Positions 17,595 through 27,064 of a stretch of 64,000 bases of DNA are shown here, piece after piece. The notes beneath the pieces were generated by a model. That model saw nothing but the letters and a program-made list of their open reading frames with translations. It was not told the origin of the DNA and made no database searches. Each line of letters starts with the position of its first letter. Within the stretch, counting starts at the first letter, position 1. A program made the position numbers and the translations under genes. This stretch comes from Actinomycetes bacterium (GTDB lineage: Bacteria; Actinomycetota; Acidimicrobiia; Acidimicrobiales; Palsa-688), in the NCBI GenBank assembly GCA_021808665.1, contig JAKBBA010000012.1, forward strand, positions 21,642-85,641. Reading direction: 5' to 3'.

Positions 17595-19162
17595 GCACCA
17601 AAGAAGACAACCTCGACCTGCCCGTTTCGGTAGCCGCCGACTCGACCGGGGATGCGATCTCGGGGTCCTCTTCGGCGAGTTCAGCACCGGCAGCAGGGGC
17701 CTACACGCACCGCCAGATCCTGCTGATCATGTCGGGCCTCGGCATGGGGCTTCTGCTGGCTTCGCTCGACCAGACAATCGTGTCGACGGCCCTGACGGTT
17801 ATAAGCGAGCACTTCCACCGAGTCGACCTCTACAGCTGGGTGGTCACTGCTTACCTGCTCACGTCTACTGCGAGTACCCCCCTCTACGGCAAGATCAGCG
17901 ACCAGTTCGGCCGTAAGCGGATCTTCCAGGTATCGATCGTCATCTTCCTAGTCGGAAGCGCCCTCTCCGGGCTGTCGCAGTCGATGTACCAGCTGATCGG
18001 CTTCCGCGCTTTGCAAGGCATCGGAGCTGGCGGTCTGATGACCCTCGCCTTCGCGATCATCGGCGACGTCATACCGCCACGCGAACGCGGCAGGTACCAG
18101 GGTTACTTCGGCGCTGTGTTCGCCGTGTCGAGCGTCGTGGGGCCTCTCCTCGGCGGCTTTCTCGTCGACCAGGCCTCATGGCGCTGGGTGTTCTACGTCA
18201 ACCTGCCCATCGGCGCCGTCGGCCTCGTCGTTATCAACAGAGTGCTCAAGCTCGATCACAAGCCGCGCACTTCGAAAGTCGACGTAGCGGGCTCGCTTCT
18301 CATCGTCTCGGGCGTTTCGCTTCTCCTCGTTGGCGTACAAATAGCCGGCACCGCTGCGAAGCTGACCGCCACAGCGTGGGCGTATGCCATACCGGGCCTT
18401 GCTCTTCTGGTCGCCTTCGTGTGGTGGGAGCGTCGCGCTCCGGAGCCGATCATCCCGCTACGGCTTTTCCGTAACTCGGTGTTCGCAGTATCCAACACGC
18501 TGGCGTTCATAACAGGGACGGTGATGTTCGGAGCTTTGATTTTCCTACCGCTGTACCTGCAGTCGGTTCGAGGGGTCAGCCCGACGATCTCGGGTCTGCG
18601 TCTGCTGCCGATGCTCGCAGGCGTGCTGATCACCTCGATAGGCTCGGGCCAACTGGTGAGCCGGTGGGGGCGCTACAAGAGCTTCGTGATCGCAGGGACG
18701 CTCGTCTTGACCGTCGGCGTCGCGATCATGACTCAGATCACGGTTGCCACGGGAGCCTGGCCGCTAGCGGGGATGCTGTTCGTCATCGGTCTCGGTCTTG
18801 GTTTGTTCATGCAGATCCTCGTCGTCGCGGTCCAGAACGCCGTTCCGGTCACCGACATGGGCGTCGGCACCGCTTCGGTGACCTTCTTCCGGACCTTAGG
18901 AGGGGCGGTCGGCTCGGCAGTTCTCGGGGCAGTCCTGATTCTCAAGGAGGCTTCGAGCTTGCACCACTACCAAAGCGTGTACGGGGCTAACTCCCCCGTA
19001 GCGGTACAGCACGCCTTCACCTTCGGGATGGACCAGGCTTTCGTCTACGCCCTGCCCGTAGCGGCGCTTTCGTTCATCCTTTCGTTCCTGCTGCGGGAGG
19101 TCAAGCTGCGCTCAGGAGCGGACCACGCCGACCCCAAACCGTCGGCCGAAGCTCTTCTGTAG
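17591..19162 (+). CDS. DHA2-type multidrug MFS exporter
   Basis: 523 residues with about 14 transmembrane segments, an EmrB/QacA-type proton-driven drug exporter. Motifs: LDQTIVSTAL in TM1 (motif D1), GKISDQFGRKR in loop 2-3 (motif A), RALQGIGAGG in TM4 (motif B) and VVGPLLGGFLVD in TM5 (motif C). The hydrophilic N-terminus is rich in Ser and Asp. The TTG start overlaps the tetR TGA stop. The substrate is not predictable. Confidence 0.92.
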   Translation: MSTKEDNLDLPVSVAADSTGDAISGSSSASSAPAAGAYTHRQILLIMSGLGMGLLLASLDQTIVSTALTVISEHFHRVDLYSWVVTAYLLTSTASTPLYGKISDQFGRKRIFQVSIVIFLVGSALSGLSQSMYQLIGFRALQGIGAGGLMTLAFAIIGDVIPPRERGRYQGYFGAVFAVSSVVGPLLGGFLVDQASWRWVFYVNLPIGAVGLVVINRVLKLDHKPRTSKVDVAGSLLIVSGVSLLLVGVQIAGTAAKLTATAWAYAIPGLALLVAFVWWERRAPEPIIPLRLFRNSVFAVSNTLAFITGTVMFGALIFLPLYLQSVRGVSPTISGLRLLPMLAGVLITSIGSGQLVSRWGRYKSFVIAGTLVLTVGVAIMTQITVATGAWPLAGMLFVIGLGLGLFMQILVVAVQNAVPVTDMGVGTASVTFFRTLGGAVGSAVLGAVLILKEASSLHHYQSVYGANSPVAVQHAFTFGMDQAFVYALPVAALSFILSFLLREVKLRSGADHADPKPSAEALL

Positions 19163-19165
19163 ACC

Positions 19166-20512
19166 TCAGCTTGGAAGGGAGCCGAGAGCCCTGACGACCG
19201 CAGTCGCTAGGCGCTCGGCTCCTTCGGCGGCGGTCTGGTCTGTGTCGGCCTCTACCATCACCCTGACGAGGTTCTCCGTGCCGCTCGGGCGCAGGACCAC
19301 CCGACCTCGACCTTCGAGTTCACCTTGGAGGGTTGAGACTTCGCTCCACACTTCTTGCGCTCCCTCGAGCTGATCCTTGTGGGCGACCGCCACGTTGATC
19401 AAAACCTGGGGGAAGCTTCGCATACAGCCTGCTGAGAGCTCCGACAGGGGCCGGTCGCTGCGAAGGACCAGGTCGGCTAGGAGCAGCCCCGTGAGGACAC
19501 CGTCTCCCGTGGTGGCCAGGTCCCGCAGCACTATATGACCCGACTGTTCGCCTCCGAGGGACCAGCCCCTGCGCGCGAGCGCTTCGAGGATGTTACGGTC
19601 GCCGACCTGGGTCACCTCGATTTGTACTCCGAGGTCGTGCAGAGCCTCGTGCAACCCGAGGTTGCTCATGACAGTCACTGCAACTCCGTTGCCAGCAAGG
19701 CGGCCCCGGCTCTGCAGGTCGGCGGCGAGCATCGCAACGAGGCGATCTCCGTCGACGGTTGCTCCCTCTTCGTCCACGGCGACCACCCGGTCGGCGTCCC
19801 CGTCGAAAGCCAGGCCGAGAGTCGCCCGGGTCCTCCTCACCGCCTCCGAGAGCAGCCGCGTGTCGTTGGAGCCGCATCCGGAGTTGATGTTGGTGCCGTC
19901 AGGGTTCGCTCCGAGGACCTCGACTACGGTTGCTCCAGCCGCGGCGAAGACCTCCTCGGCTGTGGTGACCGCGGCCCCGTTGGCAACGTCGAGGACCACG
20001 CGCACACCTCGAAGCGAACGGCTCTGAATCCCGCCGGTGAGCTTCTCGACGTACCGACCCAACTCCAACGCTGCCCCGGTAACCCTGCCAATCCGCTTGC
20101 CGCTCAACCGTGAAGTGACCCCCGAGTGCAGGTGCTCCTCGATGGCGGCTTCCTCGTCGTCGGAGAGCTTCGAGCCGCCGGCGGCGAACAGCTTGATCCC
20201 GTTGTCAGCAAAGGGATTGTGTGAAGCGGAAACCACCGCACCCGCAGCCCCAGCCCCAGCCGAGACAAAGGCCACGTAAGGCGTGGGCACGATTCCAAGG
20301 TCGACCACGTCCAAGCCCTGCGCCGCTACCCCCGACGCGAAGGCGGCAGAGAGCATAGAACCGGACAGCCGAGTGTCGCGACCTAGGAACATCACCCCGG
20401 CCTTAGTACCGAGTACAGCCGCAGCGCTACGTCCTAAACCTAGAGCGAGTTCCGGAGTCAGAACCTCGCCGGCCAGACCACGAAGTCCGTCCGTGCCAAA
20501 GTGCGCTTTCAC
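19166..20512 (-). CDS. glmM: Phosphoglucosamine mutase
   Basis: 448 residues. Converts glucosamine-6-phosphate to glucosamine-1-phosphate for UDP-GlcNAc and peptidoglycan. FGTDGLRG starts the protein, the phosphoserine loop is VVSASHNPFADNGIK, the Mg loop is FDGDADR and the C-terminal phosphate site is RPSGTENLVRVM. It lies 23 bases downstream of rpsI and would take the product of the GlmS-like enzyme. Confidence 0.97.
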   Translation of the reverse strand: MKAHFGTDGLRGLAGEVLTPELALGLGRSAAAVLGTKAGVMFLGRDTRLSGSMLSAAFASGVAAQGLDVVDLGIVPTPYVAFVSAGAGAAGAVVSASHNPFADNGIKLFAAGGSKLSDDEEAAIEEHLHSGVTSRLSGKRIGRVTGAALELGRYVEKLTGGIQSRSLRGVRVVLDVANGAAVTTAEEVFAAAGATVVEVLGANPDGTNINSGCGSNDTRLLSEAVRRTRATLGLAFDGDADRVVAVDEEGATVDGDRLVAMLAADLQSRGRLAGNGVAVTVMSNLGLHEALHDLGVQIEVTQVGDRNILEALARRGWSLGGEQSGHIVLRDLATTGDGVLTGLLLADLVLRSDRPLSELSAGCMRSFPQVLINVAVAHKDQLEGAQEVWSEVSTLQGELEGRGRVVLRPSGTENLVRVMVEADTDQTAAEGAERLATAVVRALGSLPS

Positions 20513-20534
20513 TCCCGGTGCAGGAGCGACTCTG

Positions 20535-20927
20535 TCAGCGCTTCGAGTACTGAGGAGCTTTACGCGCCTTCTTCAGGCCGTACTTCTTGGACTCCTTCTC
20601 ACGAGCGTCACGCGTGAGAAAGCCGGCGCGCTTGAGCGTGACCCGCAGTTCAGGGTCCAACTCAGCCAGAGCGCGGGCGATTCCGAGCCTCATAGCCCCA
20701 GCCTGACCTGAGACACCCCCACCGACGAGGGTCGTGTCCACGTCGTAGATCTCGGCCTTCTCCACGAGCCTCAATGGTTCGGTGATAATCATCCGGTGCG
20801 TGGCGGACGGGAAATACTCGTCGACCGGGCGCTTGTTGACCGTAAGAGCCCCCTGGCCGGGGCGCAGACGGACACGGGCTACCGCTGACTTACGGCGACC
20901 GGTTGACTGTACGAGCGGCTTGGTCAA
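20535..20927 (-). CDS. rpsI: Ribosomal protein uS9
   Basis: 130-residue small-subunit protein ending in the invariant basic tail ([12 protein letters not shown]) that reaches the P-site tRNA. It has [14 protein letters not shown] near the start and [14 protein letters not shown] in the centre. Seven bases after rplM, the usual L13-S9 pair. Confidence 0.97.
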   Translation of the reverse strand: MTKPLVQSTGRRKSAVARVRLRPGQGALTVNKRPVDEYFPSATHRMIITEPLRLVEKAEIYDVDTTLVGGGVSGQAGAMRLGIARALAELDPELRVTLKRAGFLTRDAREKESKKYGLKKARKAPQYSKR

Positions 20928-20934
20928 GTGGTCC

Positions 20935-21396
20935 TCAGGCTCCTCTTGAAGGGCGGTTGGCGCGGGGGTCGAGTGTCAGAACTTTGGGCTGCTGAGCCGC
21001 GTGGGGATGGGTCGGCCCGCCGTAAACTTTAAGCTTACGCAGCATGGAACGTCCGAGCGGACCCTTGGGGAGCATCCCTTTCACCGCACGACGAACGGCC
21101 TCTTCGGGCTTGGTGGTGAGCAGTTCGGTGTAGTTCCGAGAGGTGAGACCGCCGGGGTAACCAGAGTGGCGGTAGTACAGCTTCTTGTCTGCCTTACCTG
21201 TCGCCATTGCGACCTTCGCCGCGTTGATGACCACCACGTGATCACCCGTGTCGACGTGAGGAGCGAAGATGGCCTTGCGCTTGCCGCGCAGAACCTGGGC
21301 CACTTCGCTGGCCAGACGGCCTAGAACAGCCCCGTCGGCGTCGACCTCGAACCACTCGCGCTCGATATCGGCGGGTTTTGGGGTGAAAGTACGCAA
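20935..21396 (-). CDS. rplM: Ribosomal protein uL13
   Basis: 153-residue large-subunit protein. [35 protein letters not shown] and [20 protein letters not shown] are all typical. The C-terminus is slightly extended. First gene of rplM-rpsI-glmM. Confidence 0.97.
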   Translation of the reverse strand: MRTFTPKPADIEREWFEVDADGAVLGRLASEVAQVLRGKRKAIFAPHVDTGDHVVVINAAKVAMATGKADKKLYYRHSGYPGGLTSRNYTELLTTKPEEAVRRAVKGMLPKGPLGRSMLRKLKVYGGPTHPHAAQQPKVLTLDPRANRPSRGA

Positions 21397-21460
21397 GATG
21401 AAACCTCAGATTTAGACGAAGAGAGAACGTCGGGTCCGGCCCGTCGTGGACAGAACATCA

Positions 21461-21491
21461 ACTATAGCGCCCCCAGGGACATGACCGCCAA
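21461..21491 (-). promoter_or_regulatory. Candidate promoter of rplM-rpsI
   Basis: On the minus strand TTGGCG, a 19-base spacer and TATAGT, about 65 bases upstream of the rplM start. The spacer is on the long side, so this is tentative. Confidence 0.35.
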
Positions 21492-21542
21492 GCGCCAGCG
21501 CCACGCTGCCATGACGAGGCCGCCAGCTGCGAGGTTGGTAAT

Positions 21543-22379
21543 GTGCGCACAAGCTCTCTAATGTGTTGCTCAGCTATGCACCAACTGACCGGACTCCTGG
21601 CCACCAACTTCGGTTCCCCGTCGGGGGTGACAACCCAGGACCATTACACCCGCGAGCTGTGGAGACTGAGCGGCTACTTTTCGGTGCCGATCGGGTTGAT
21701 CGTCCTCGGCCTGATCGTGTTCGCCATCGTGCGCTACCGGCACCGACCAGGAGAAGACCGCAAACCGGCCCAGTTCCAGTACCACATTCCGATCGAGGCG
21801 ACTTACACGATCATCCCGTTGGTGATCGTTGCGGTGATCTTCGGCGTGATGTACAACGCCGAGAACCACGTCAACACTGTCGCGGCGAAACCCTCGGTTG
21901 CGATCACCGTCGACGGTTTCCAGTGGGGATGGCGCTTCGTGTACCCCAATGGGCACGTGCAGATCGGAACCGGCGACTACAACAACATCAATAACAACAA
22001 CGATCTCCCGGTCCTGGTCATGCCCTCCAACGAGACGGTGCAGTTGCACGTCGTATCCCTCGACGTCGTGCACACTTTCTACGTGAAGGAGTTCCTCTTC
22101 AACCGGGACCTCATACCTGGGATCAACAACACTTTCGACGTGAACGTGACCAAGCCAGGCCTTTACCCCGGCCAGTGCAACAACATCTGCGGTGAATACC
22201 ACGCCTACATGCGCTTCTTGGTGGACGTGATGTCACCCACTCAGTACGCCGCCTGGTATAACAACCAGCCGGCCTGCTCCGTTACGACCGCCGGGGTTCC
22301 CGGCGTCCAGAAGGGAAGCTGCGCTGCTATCAACGCAGGAGCGGACTTCACCGGTTACACCCAGGCGCCGAAAGGATAG
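21543..22379 (+). CDS. ctaC: Cytochrome c oxidase subunit II
   Basis: 278 residues. Carries the CuA centre that takes electrons from cytochrome c: VVHTFYV, then CNNICGEYHAYM with both Cys, Glu, His and Met. Two transmembrane helices (FSVPIGLIVLGLIVFAIVRY and TIIPLVIVAVIFGVMY) precede the periplasmic cupredoxin domain. A GTG with GAGG upstream is used here; ATGs at 21561 and 21576 are alternatives. No clear lipoprotein signal peptide is visible, unlike many actinobacterial CtaC. First of ctaC-ctaD-ctaF. Confidence 0.95.
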   Translation: MRTSSLMCCSAMHQLTGLLATNFGSPSGVTTQDHYTRELWRLSGYFSVPIGLIVLGLIVFAIVRYRHRPGEDRKPAQFQYHIPIEATYTIIPLVIVAVIFGVMYNAENHVNTVAAKPSVAITVDGFQWGWRFVYPNGHVQIGTGDYNNINNNNDLPVLVMPSNETVQLHVVSLDVVHTFYVKEFLFNRDLIPGINNTFDVNVTKPGLYPGQCNNICGEYHAYMRFLVDVMSPTQYAAWYNNQPACSVTTAGVPGVQKGSCAAINAGADFTGYTQAPKG

Positions 22380-22395
22380 GGAGACCTAAGCCGAC

Positions 22396-24072
22396 ATGAC
22401 AATCCTCGAAGAACGCCCGCAGCTTCCGTTCGAAGCTCACGAGCCGAGCCTGATGGAGATCGTGCCGGGCCCTCGCCCGCACGGCATCGTCAAGTTCGTC
22501 ACCAGCACCGACCACAAGCAGATCGGTCTCAACTACCTGTTCACCGGCTTGGCGGGGTTCGTGCTCGCCGGGCTGATGGCGCTGGTGATGAGAACACAGC
22601 TCATAGTGCCGAACAATCACTTCGTCACCGAGAACGTCTACAACGAGATGTTCACTATCCACGGGACGATCATGCTGTTCGTCTTCGCAGGTCCCTTCGC
22701 TTTCGCCGGTTTCGGCAACTACCTGGTGCCGCTGATGATCGGCGCTCCCGACATGGCGTTCCCCCGTTTCAACAACCTGTCCTACTGGTTGTACCTGGGA
22801 GGTTTCAGTCTCCTCCTGGCCGGCTTCCTCACCAACAACGGCGCCGCCCAGTTCGGATGGTTCGGCTACGCCCCTCTGACGGAGGCGATCCACTCGCCTG
22901 GTCCGGGCGCCGACCTTTGGATCGTCGGCATCGGCCTGACCGGCTTCTCGGGTATCTTCACCGCTGTCAACATCATCACCACGGTGTTCACCCTGCGAGC
23001 CCCGGGCATGGTCATGTTCCGGATGCCGATCTTCGTGTGGAACATCTTGGTGACGATGTTCCTCATCCTCCTCGCCTTCCCCGTGCTCACCGCTGCGATG
23101 GCCCTCCTTTGGATTGACCGCCACCTCGGCGGAAACTTCTACGACGCGACCAAAGGTGGCCAGCCGATCCTCTGGCAGAACCTGTTCTGGTTCTTCGGGC
23201 ACCCCGAGGTGTACATCATCGCCCTCCCCTACTTCGGGATCGCAACCGAGATCCTCGCGACGATGTCACGCAAGCCGGTGTTCGGCTACAAGGGCATGAT
23301 CGCAGCGACCTTGTCCATCGGCGCTCTTGCCATGGGCGTGTGGGCACACCACATGTACACGACAGGCGCCGTGCTACTCCCCTTCTTCGCCGCCATGTCT
23401 CTTCTCATAGCCGTCCCGACGGGCATCAAGTTCTTCAACTGGATCGGGACGATGTGGCGGGGGACCATCGTGTTGAACACCGCGATGCTCTTCTGCCTCG
23501 GTTTCCTGGCGATGTTCCTCTTCGGTGGTATCACGGGGGTCATCCTCGCCCAGCCGGTCCTGGACTTCCAGCTGCACAACACGTACTTCGTCGTCGCCCA
23601 CTTCCACTATGTGCTGATCGGGGCTGTGTTGGCCGGGTTCGGAGGTCTGTACTACTGGCTTCCGAAGATGACCGGGCGCAAGTTGTCGGAGAAGTGGGGC
23701 AAGCTCGGCTTCGCTCTGCTCTTCATCGGTTTCAACCTCACTTTCTTCCCCCAGCACGACCTGGGACTTCGGGGTATGCCCCGGCGCATCGAGACCTACA
23801 ACGCAGGGATGGGCTGGAACTTCTTGAACGAGCTGTCCAGCATCGGCGCTTACATCACCGCTCTCGGTGTCCTCGTGAATGCTTGGAACATCTTCACGTC
23901 GTGGCGTAAAGGCGAACTCGCCGGCGACAACCCTTGGGACGGCCAGACCCTGGAGTGGGCCTGCTCGTCGCCGCCTCCGGATCACAACTTCGAGGCTCTC
24001 CCCCCGATCCGCTCTGAGCGGCCCGTGTGGGACGCCAACCACCCTGACATGCTCACCAAGGTAGGCCACTAG
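22396..24072 (+). CDS. ctaD: Cytochrome c oxidase subunit I
   Basis: 558-residue catalytic subunit of an A1-type heme-copper oxidase. The low-spin heme His is in FTIHGTIMLF. WFFGHPEVYI gives the cross-linked His-Tyr and the D-channel Glu, VWAHHMYTTG the CuB histidines and PTGIKFFNW the K-channel Lys. AHFHYVL holds the heme a3 and a ligands. The N-terminal cytoplasmic segment is extended (EERPQLPFEAHEP). It lies 16 bases after ctaC and abuts ctaF. Confidence 0.98.
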   Translation: MTILEERPQLPFEAHEPSLMEIVPGPRPHGIVKFVTSTDHKQIGLNYLFTGLAGFVLAGLMALVMRTQLIVPNNHFVTENVYNEMFTIHGTIMLFVFAGPFAFAGFGNYLVPLMIGAPDMAFPRFNNLSYWLYLGGFSLLLAGFLTNNGAAQFGWFGYAPLTEAIHSPGPGADLWIVGIGLTGFSGIFTAVNIITTVFTLRAPGMVMFRMPIFVWNILVTMFLILLAFPVLTAAMALLWIDRHLGGNFYDATKGGQPILWQNLFWFFGHPEVYIIALPYFGIATEILATMSRKPVFGYKGMIAATLSIGALAMGVWAHHMYTTGAVLLPFFAAMSLLIAVPTGIKFFNWIGTMWRGTIVLNTAMLFCLGFLAMFLFGGITGVILAQPVLDFQLHNTYFVVAHFHYVLIGAVLAGFGGLYYWLPKMTGRKLSEKWGKLGFALLFIGFNLTFFPQHDLGLRGMPRRIETYNAGMGWNFLNELSSIGAYITALGVLVNAWNIFTSWRKGELAGDNPWDGQTLEWACSSPPPDHNFEALPPIRSERPVWDANHPDMLTKVGH

Positions 24073-24564
24073 ATGAAGGTCGAGTCCCGCACCGTCCTCG
24101 GAGCGTTCAGCTTCCTCACGATCCTGGCCGTCGTCTACTGGGTTCTCGTGGCCCTGCACGGGTCGTCGTCCGAGCGCAGCGGCATCGCCATGCTGGTGTT
24201 CAGCTTCGCCGCCTACGCCCTCCTCGGCGGCTACCTCCTCGCCCAGTACCTCCGCCGGCACGGCATACCACGGGCGGAGGACCGCTTCGACGCCACCCAG
24301 GAGGACGGGGCAGGTGTAATCGACTACTTCCCAGCCACGTCTATCTGGCCGGCGGCGATGGGCTTGGGGATGGTCTTCGGGGCTTGCGCCCTGGTTTGGG
24401 GTCTGTGGTATCTGGCGATCGGTGCCGTGCTGTTCTTCGGCGCCGTTTTCGGGTGGGTCACCGAATCGGACTACACCGAAGACGTGCTACCCGGGACGGA
24501 TCCCGACGAGTTGGCTGCAGCGCACGGCGACTTCGCGTCGACCGGCGCCCACCACGACCACTGA
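24073..24564 (+). CDS. ctaF: Actinobacterial cytochrome c oxidase subunit IV
   Basis: 163 residues with four transmembrane helices (two near the N-terminus, two after residue 90) and a soluble loop with RRHGIPRAEDRFDA. The C-terminus is acidic and His-rich (GAHHDH). This small subunit is restricted to actinobacterial aa3 oxidases and helps form the bc1-aa3 supercomplex. It begins directly after the ctaD stop. Confidence 0.9.
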   Translation: MKVESRTVLGAFSFLTILAVVYWVLVALHGSSSERSGIAMLVFSFAAYALLGGYLLAQYLRRHGIPRAEDRFDATQEDGAGVIDYFPATSIWPAAMGLGMVFGACALVWGLWYLAIGAVLFFGAVFGWVTESDYTEDVLPGTDPDELAAAHGDFASTGAHHDH

Positions 24565-24670
24565 GCCGACCGCTGCTGGCTGCTCAGGCCTGAGTGCACC
24601 CTAGGCCAGCGGCTGGCGCCGTGTCAGCCGGCCGGTACCAGCAAGCACGATTTCGACGTCTAGGAAATTC

Positions 24671-24700
24671 ATGCTAGCAGGGAGCCCAAATTGCTAGCAT
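24671..24700. promoter_or_regulatory. Double TGCTAGCA palindrome over the antitoxin start
   Basis: ATGCTAGCA at 24671-24679 and its inverse TGCTAGCAT at 24692-24700. Each half contains the perfect 8-base palindrome TGCTAGCA, with centres 20 bases apart, close to two helical turns. The right half includes the ATG of the RHH gene. This is the arrangement expected for two RHH dimers bound side by side and repressing their own operon. Confidence 0.7.
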
Positions 24701-25055
24701 GAGTCGGGTGTCGAAGTTCGCGGAGGAAATCGATCTCGCCCGCCGAAGCGGGAGAACCCAGGAAGGCCAGCGCGAGACGCCGACATTGCGTGACGACACG
24801 CAAGTCCAACTTTCGGTCCGGGTTCCCGAGAGCCTCCGCTTGAGTGTTACTTCGACCGCCAAAGCCCAGGGGCTGACCGTGGCCGCCTTCGTCGAGCAGG
24901 CTCTACAGCGAGCGGTAACGGAAGCTAACGAGAGTTTCGCTGGACTCGCGGCTGACCTGGCGAGAAACATCCGCTACGAGTTGCGCTCCGCGATACAAGA
25001 CGGCGCCTACCGTGAGGTGGCAGCGGACGTCGAACGGCAAGAGGCGTGGTGGTAG
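24699..25055 (+). CDS. RHH (HicB/Arc-like) antitoxin-type DNA-binding protein
   Basis: 118 residues. Residues 38-75 form a ribbon-helix-helix: the strand VQLSVRVPESL, then LRLSVTSTAKAQGLTVAAFVEQAL split over two helices. The charged N-terminus and helical C-terminus ending EAWW would contact a partner. It overlaps the next gene by ten bases. No Shine-Dalgarno stands at the right distance, so the mRNA may be leaderless, or the GTG four codons in may be used. Read as the antitoxin/autorepressor of a two-gene module. Confidence 0.65.
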   Translation: MSRVSKFAEEIDLARRSGRTQEGQRETPTLRDDTQVQLSVRVPESLRLSVTSTAKAQGLTVAAFVEQALQRAVTEANESFAGLAADLARNIRYELRSAIQDGAYREVAADVERQEAWW

Positions 25056-25456
25056 TAGCGCTCATCGATGATCATCGCCTCATAAGCCTCCTGACCGCGT
25101 CGTACCCACCTCCGGGGCGATACGCGACCACGTGCTCATGGTGGTGGCGAGTCACCTCGGCACTAGCCGGCCACCGAAGGGGAGCCCTCACACGGCGGCT
25201 AGAGAGCCTCGACCATGGCGTCGCTTCAGCGGTCCGAAAGACGATAGGTGCTCTGCCGGCCCACTTCGAGATAGTCGATCTGCGCCTGCTCGTCCCAGCG
25301 ATGGGCGTGCTGGCTCAAGATCACACGGTCAACCAGCTGGCCGCGGAGGCGGTCGCCGCTGCCGCCTACCTGGACACCTGCATCGAAGTTGAGATCGACA
25401 CTCCCCAGGTGCGAGTCACCGCGCAAGCGGAACAAGTCCGATACCGCGTGGTCTGA
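25046..25456 (+). CDS. PIN-like protein paired with the RHH gene
   Basis: 136 residues. The N-terminal strand VVVALIDDHRLISLL with two Asp and the later NQLAAEAVAAAAYLD with Glu and Asp fit the spacing of acidic residues in PIN-type nucleases. A Trp-rich stretch (CSWWWRVTSAL) lies between. I recall a family of actinobacterial proteins with this pattern always behind a small RHH gene, but I cannot verify it here. Likely the toxin or effector of a VapBC-like module; a nuclease role is inference. The start is one of two tandem GTG codons. Confidence 0.5.
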   Translation: MVVVALIDDHRLISLLTASYPPPGRYATTCSWWWRVTSALAGHRRGALTRRLESLDHGVASAVRKTIGALPAHFEIVDLRLLVPAMGVLAQDHTVNQLAAEAVAAAAYLDTCIEVEIDTPQVRVTAQAEQVRYRVV

Positions 25457-25508
25457 CAACTCGCAGCTAGGCGCAAGCCGCCCCGAAGAGCCCGAAGCCG
25501 GAGCGCCG

Positions 25509-27059
25509 TCAGTCGCCGGCAGCGGGAGCTGGCACGGATCGCTCCGGGCCCTGCCCCGGACCGCCGGCACCATTATCCCCGGCACCGTGAGAAGCGGAAG
25601 TGTCGGCGGGAGCGTCGTGGGTTGGGCCGTGGTGCACGTCTCCCACCGTGTGGTAGCCACCGTCAGGCGTGCGGTAGATGACACCCCCGACTGGACGCTG
25701 TATCGGGTGAAAGTCGACCTCTTGGAGGCGCTGGCAGGCCTTATAGGCGATTATGAAGGCTACAACCGGCCCGATGATCACCAGGTAGTCCAACGCGACA
25801 ACAATCGCCTCGTAGCTGACGTGCAGGTTGTTGGCGATGATGTCGGTGCCTGACGCCATGGTCAAAAGCGAGAACAAGGTGACTGCGGCCGCACCAATCC
25901 CGGTCCGGAAAGGCTTGTCGCGGGGACGGTCAAGAAGATTGTGAGCTCTGTAGTCCTTATAGATCTTCTTGTCGATCCAAGGCCAGGCGAACATCACTCC
26001 CAGCAAGATCCCCGGCAAAAGTAGGCCCGGGAAGAACGGGTTGGCAATCTCGTGGCCGAACGAGCGGAACTCCCAGTGCGGCCACAGCCGTACCGCTCCG
26101 TCCTGCCATCCCAAGTACCAGTCAGGCTGAGCGCCAGCAGAAACCGTGTAAGGCTGGTAGGGCCCGTAGATCCACACCGGGTTGATCTGCACGAAGCCTG
26201 CGAGCAGGAAGATGACCGACGAGACGAGCATCATCAGCCCGCCGGCTTTCAGAGCGTACTGAGGCCAGATGCGACTTCCTCTGATGTTCGTCTCAGTCTT
26301 GCCCGGCCCGGGAAAGTCTGTGTGCTTTTGGTGCCACAGGATCATCAAGTGGGCGGTGAGCAGGCCGACGATCAGGAGCGGGAAGAGGAACTCGTGGACT
26401 ACGAACAGGCGGGGTATCAGAGAGGTACCGGGAAAGCGACCGCCCCACAGGGCGTACACCAGCCATGTTCCTACGAAGGGGATGCTCTCGATGATCGAGT
26501 AGATGACACGCAGACCGGTCCCCGACAGCAGGTCGTCCGGGAGGGAATAGCCGGTAAAGCCTTCCAATGCAACGATCTGCCACAGCAACAGCCCGATGAT
26601 CCAGTTGATCTCCCGAGGCTTGCGAAACGCACCGGTGAAGAAAATTCGGGCCATGTGGAAGAACACGGCGGCCAAGAAGATCAGCGCCGCCCAGTGGTGC
26701 GCCTGGCGCATGATCAGCCCGAAACGCACGTTGAACGACAGGTTGATCACCGACTGGTAGGCCTCTGACATCTTCTGGCCGACGAGCGGCACGTACACAT
26801 GCCCGCTTGTCGGGGCGTACACGACCTCCTTCGAGGAGGGCACGTAGAAAAGCGCCAGGTAGATGCCCGTGATGATCAGGACGATCAACGAGTCCATGGC
26901 TATCTCGCCGACCATGAACGACCAGTGGTCGGGGAAGATCTTGTCGAGCACGCTGGTCAGGAACTTCGACGAGCCGAGCCGCTCGTCGATCGTGTCGGTG
27001 CCGGCCTTGGCCGCCCGATAGCGTTTCTGAGCCGCAATCCTCTCTTCGGTGGTGCTCAT
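25509..27059 (-). CDS. qcrB: Cytochrome bc1 complex cytochrome b subunit
   Basis: 516 residues. Oxidises menaquinol at the Qo site and passes electrons to QcrA and through two b hemes. Heme histidines are in RQAHHWAALIF, FFHMARIF, VHEFLFP and TAHLMILWHQKH. The Qo motif is PDWYLGW in place of PEWY, as usual in actinobacteria. A long C-terminal extension rich in Gly, Ala, His and Pro follows the last helix. Last gene of ctaE-qcrC-qcrA-qcrB and convergent with the RHH/PIN-like pair. Confidence 0.97.
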   Translation of the reverse strand: MSTTEERIAAQKRYRAAKAGTDTIDERLGSSKFLTSVLDKIFPDHWSFMVGEIAMDSLIVLIITGIYLALFYVPSSKEVVYAPTSGHVYVPLVGQKMSEAYQSVINLSFNVRFGLIMRQAHHWAALIFLAAVFFHMARIFFTGAFRKPREINWIIGLLLWQIVALEGFTGYSLPDDLLSGTGLRVIYSIIESIPFVGTWLVYALWGGRFPGTSLIPRLFVVHEFLFPLLIVGLLTAHLMILWHQKHTDFPGPGKTETNIRGSRIWPQYALKAGGLMMLVSSVIFLLAGFVQINPVWIYGPYQPYTVSAGAQPDWYLGWQDGAVRLWPHWEFRSFGHEIANPFFPGLLLPGILLGVMFAWPWIDKKIYKDYRAHNLLDRPRDKPFRTGIGAAAVTLFSLLTMASGTDIIANNLHVSYEAIVVALDYLVIIGPVVAFIIAYKACQRLQEVDFHPIQRPVGGVIYRTPDGGYHTVGDVHHGPTHDAPADTSASHGAGDNGAGGPGQGPERSVPAPAAGD

Positions 27060-27064
27060 AAGCT

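Noticed and set aside
22348..23202. Open frame opposite ctaD
   Set aside because: Antisense to a catalytic oxidase subunit; very high Glu/Asp/His content typical of a shadow frame.
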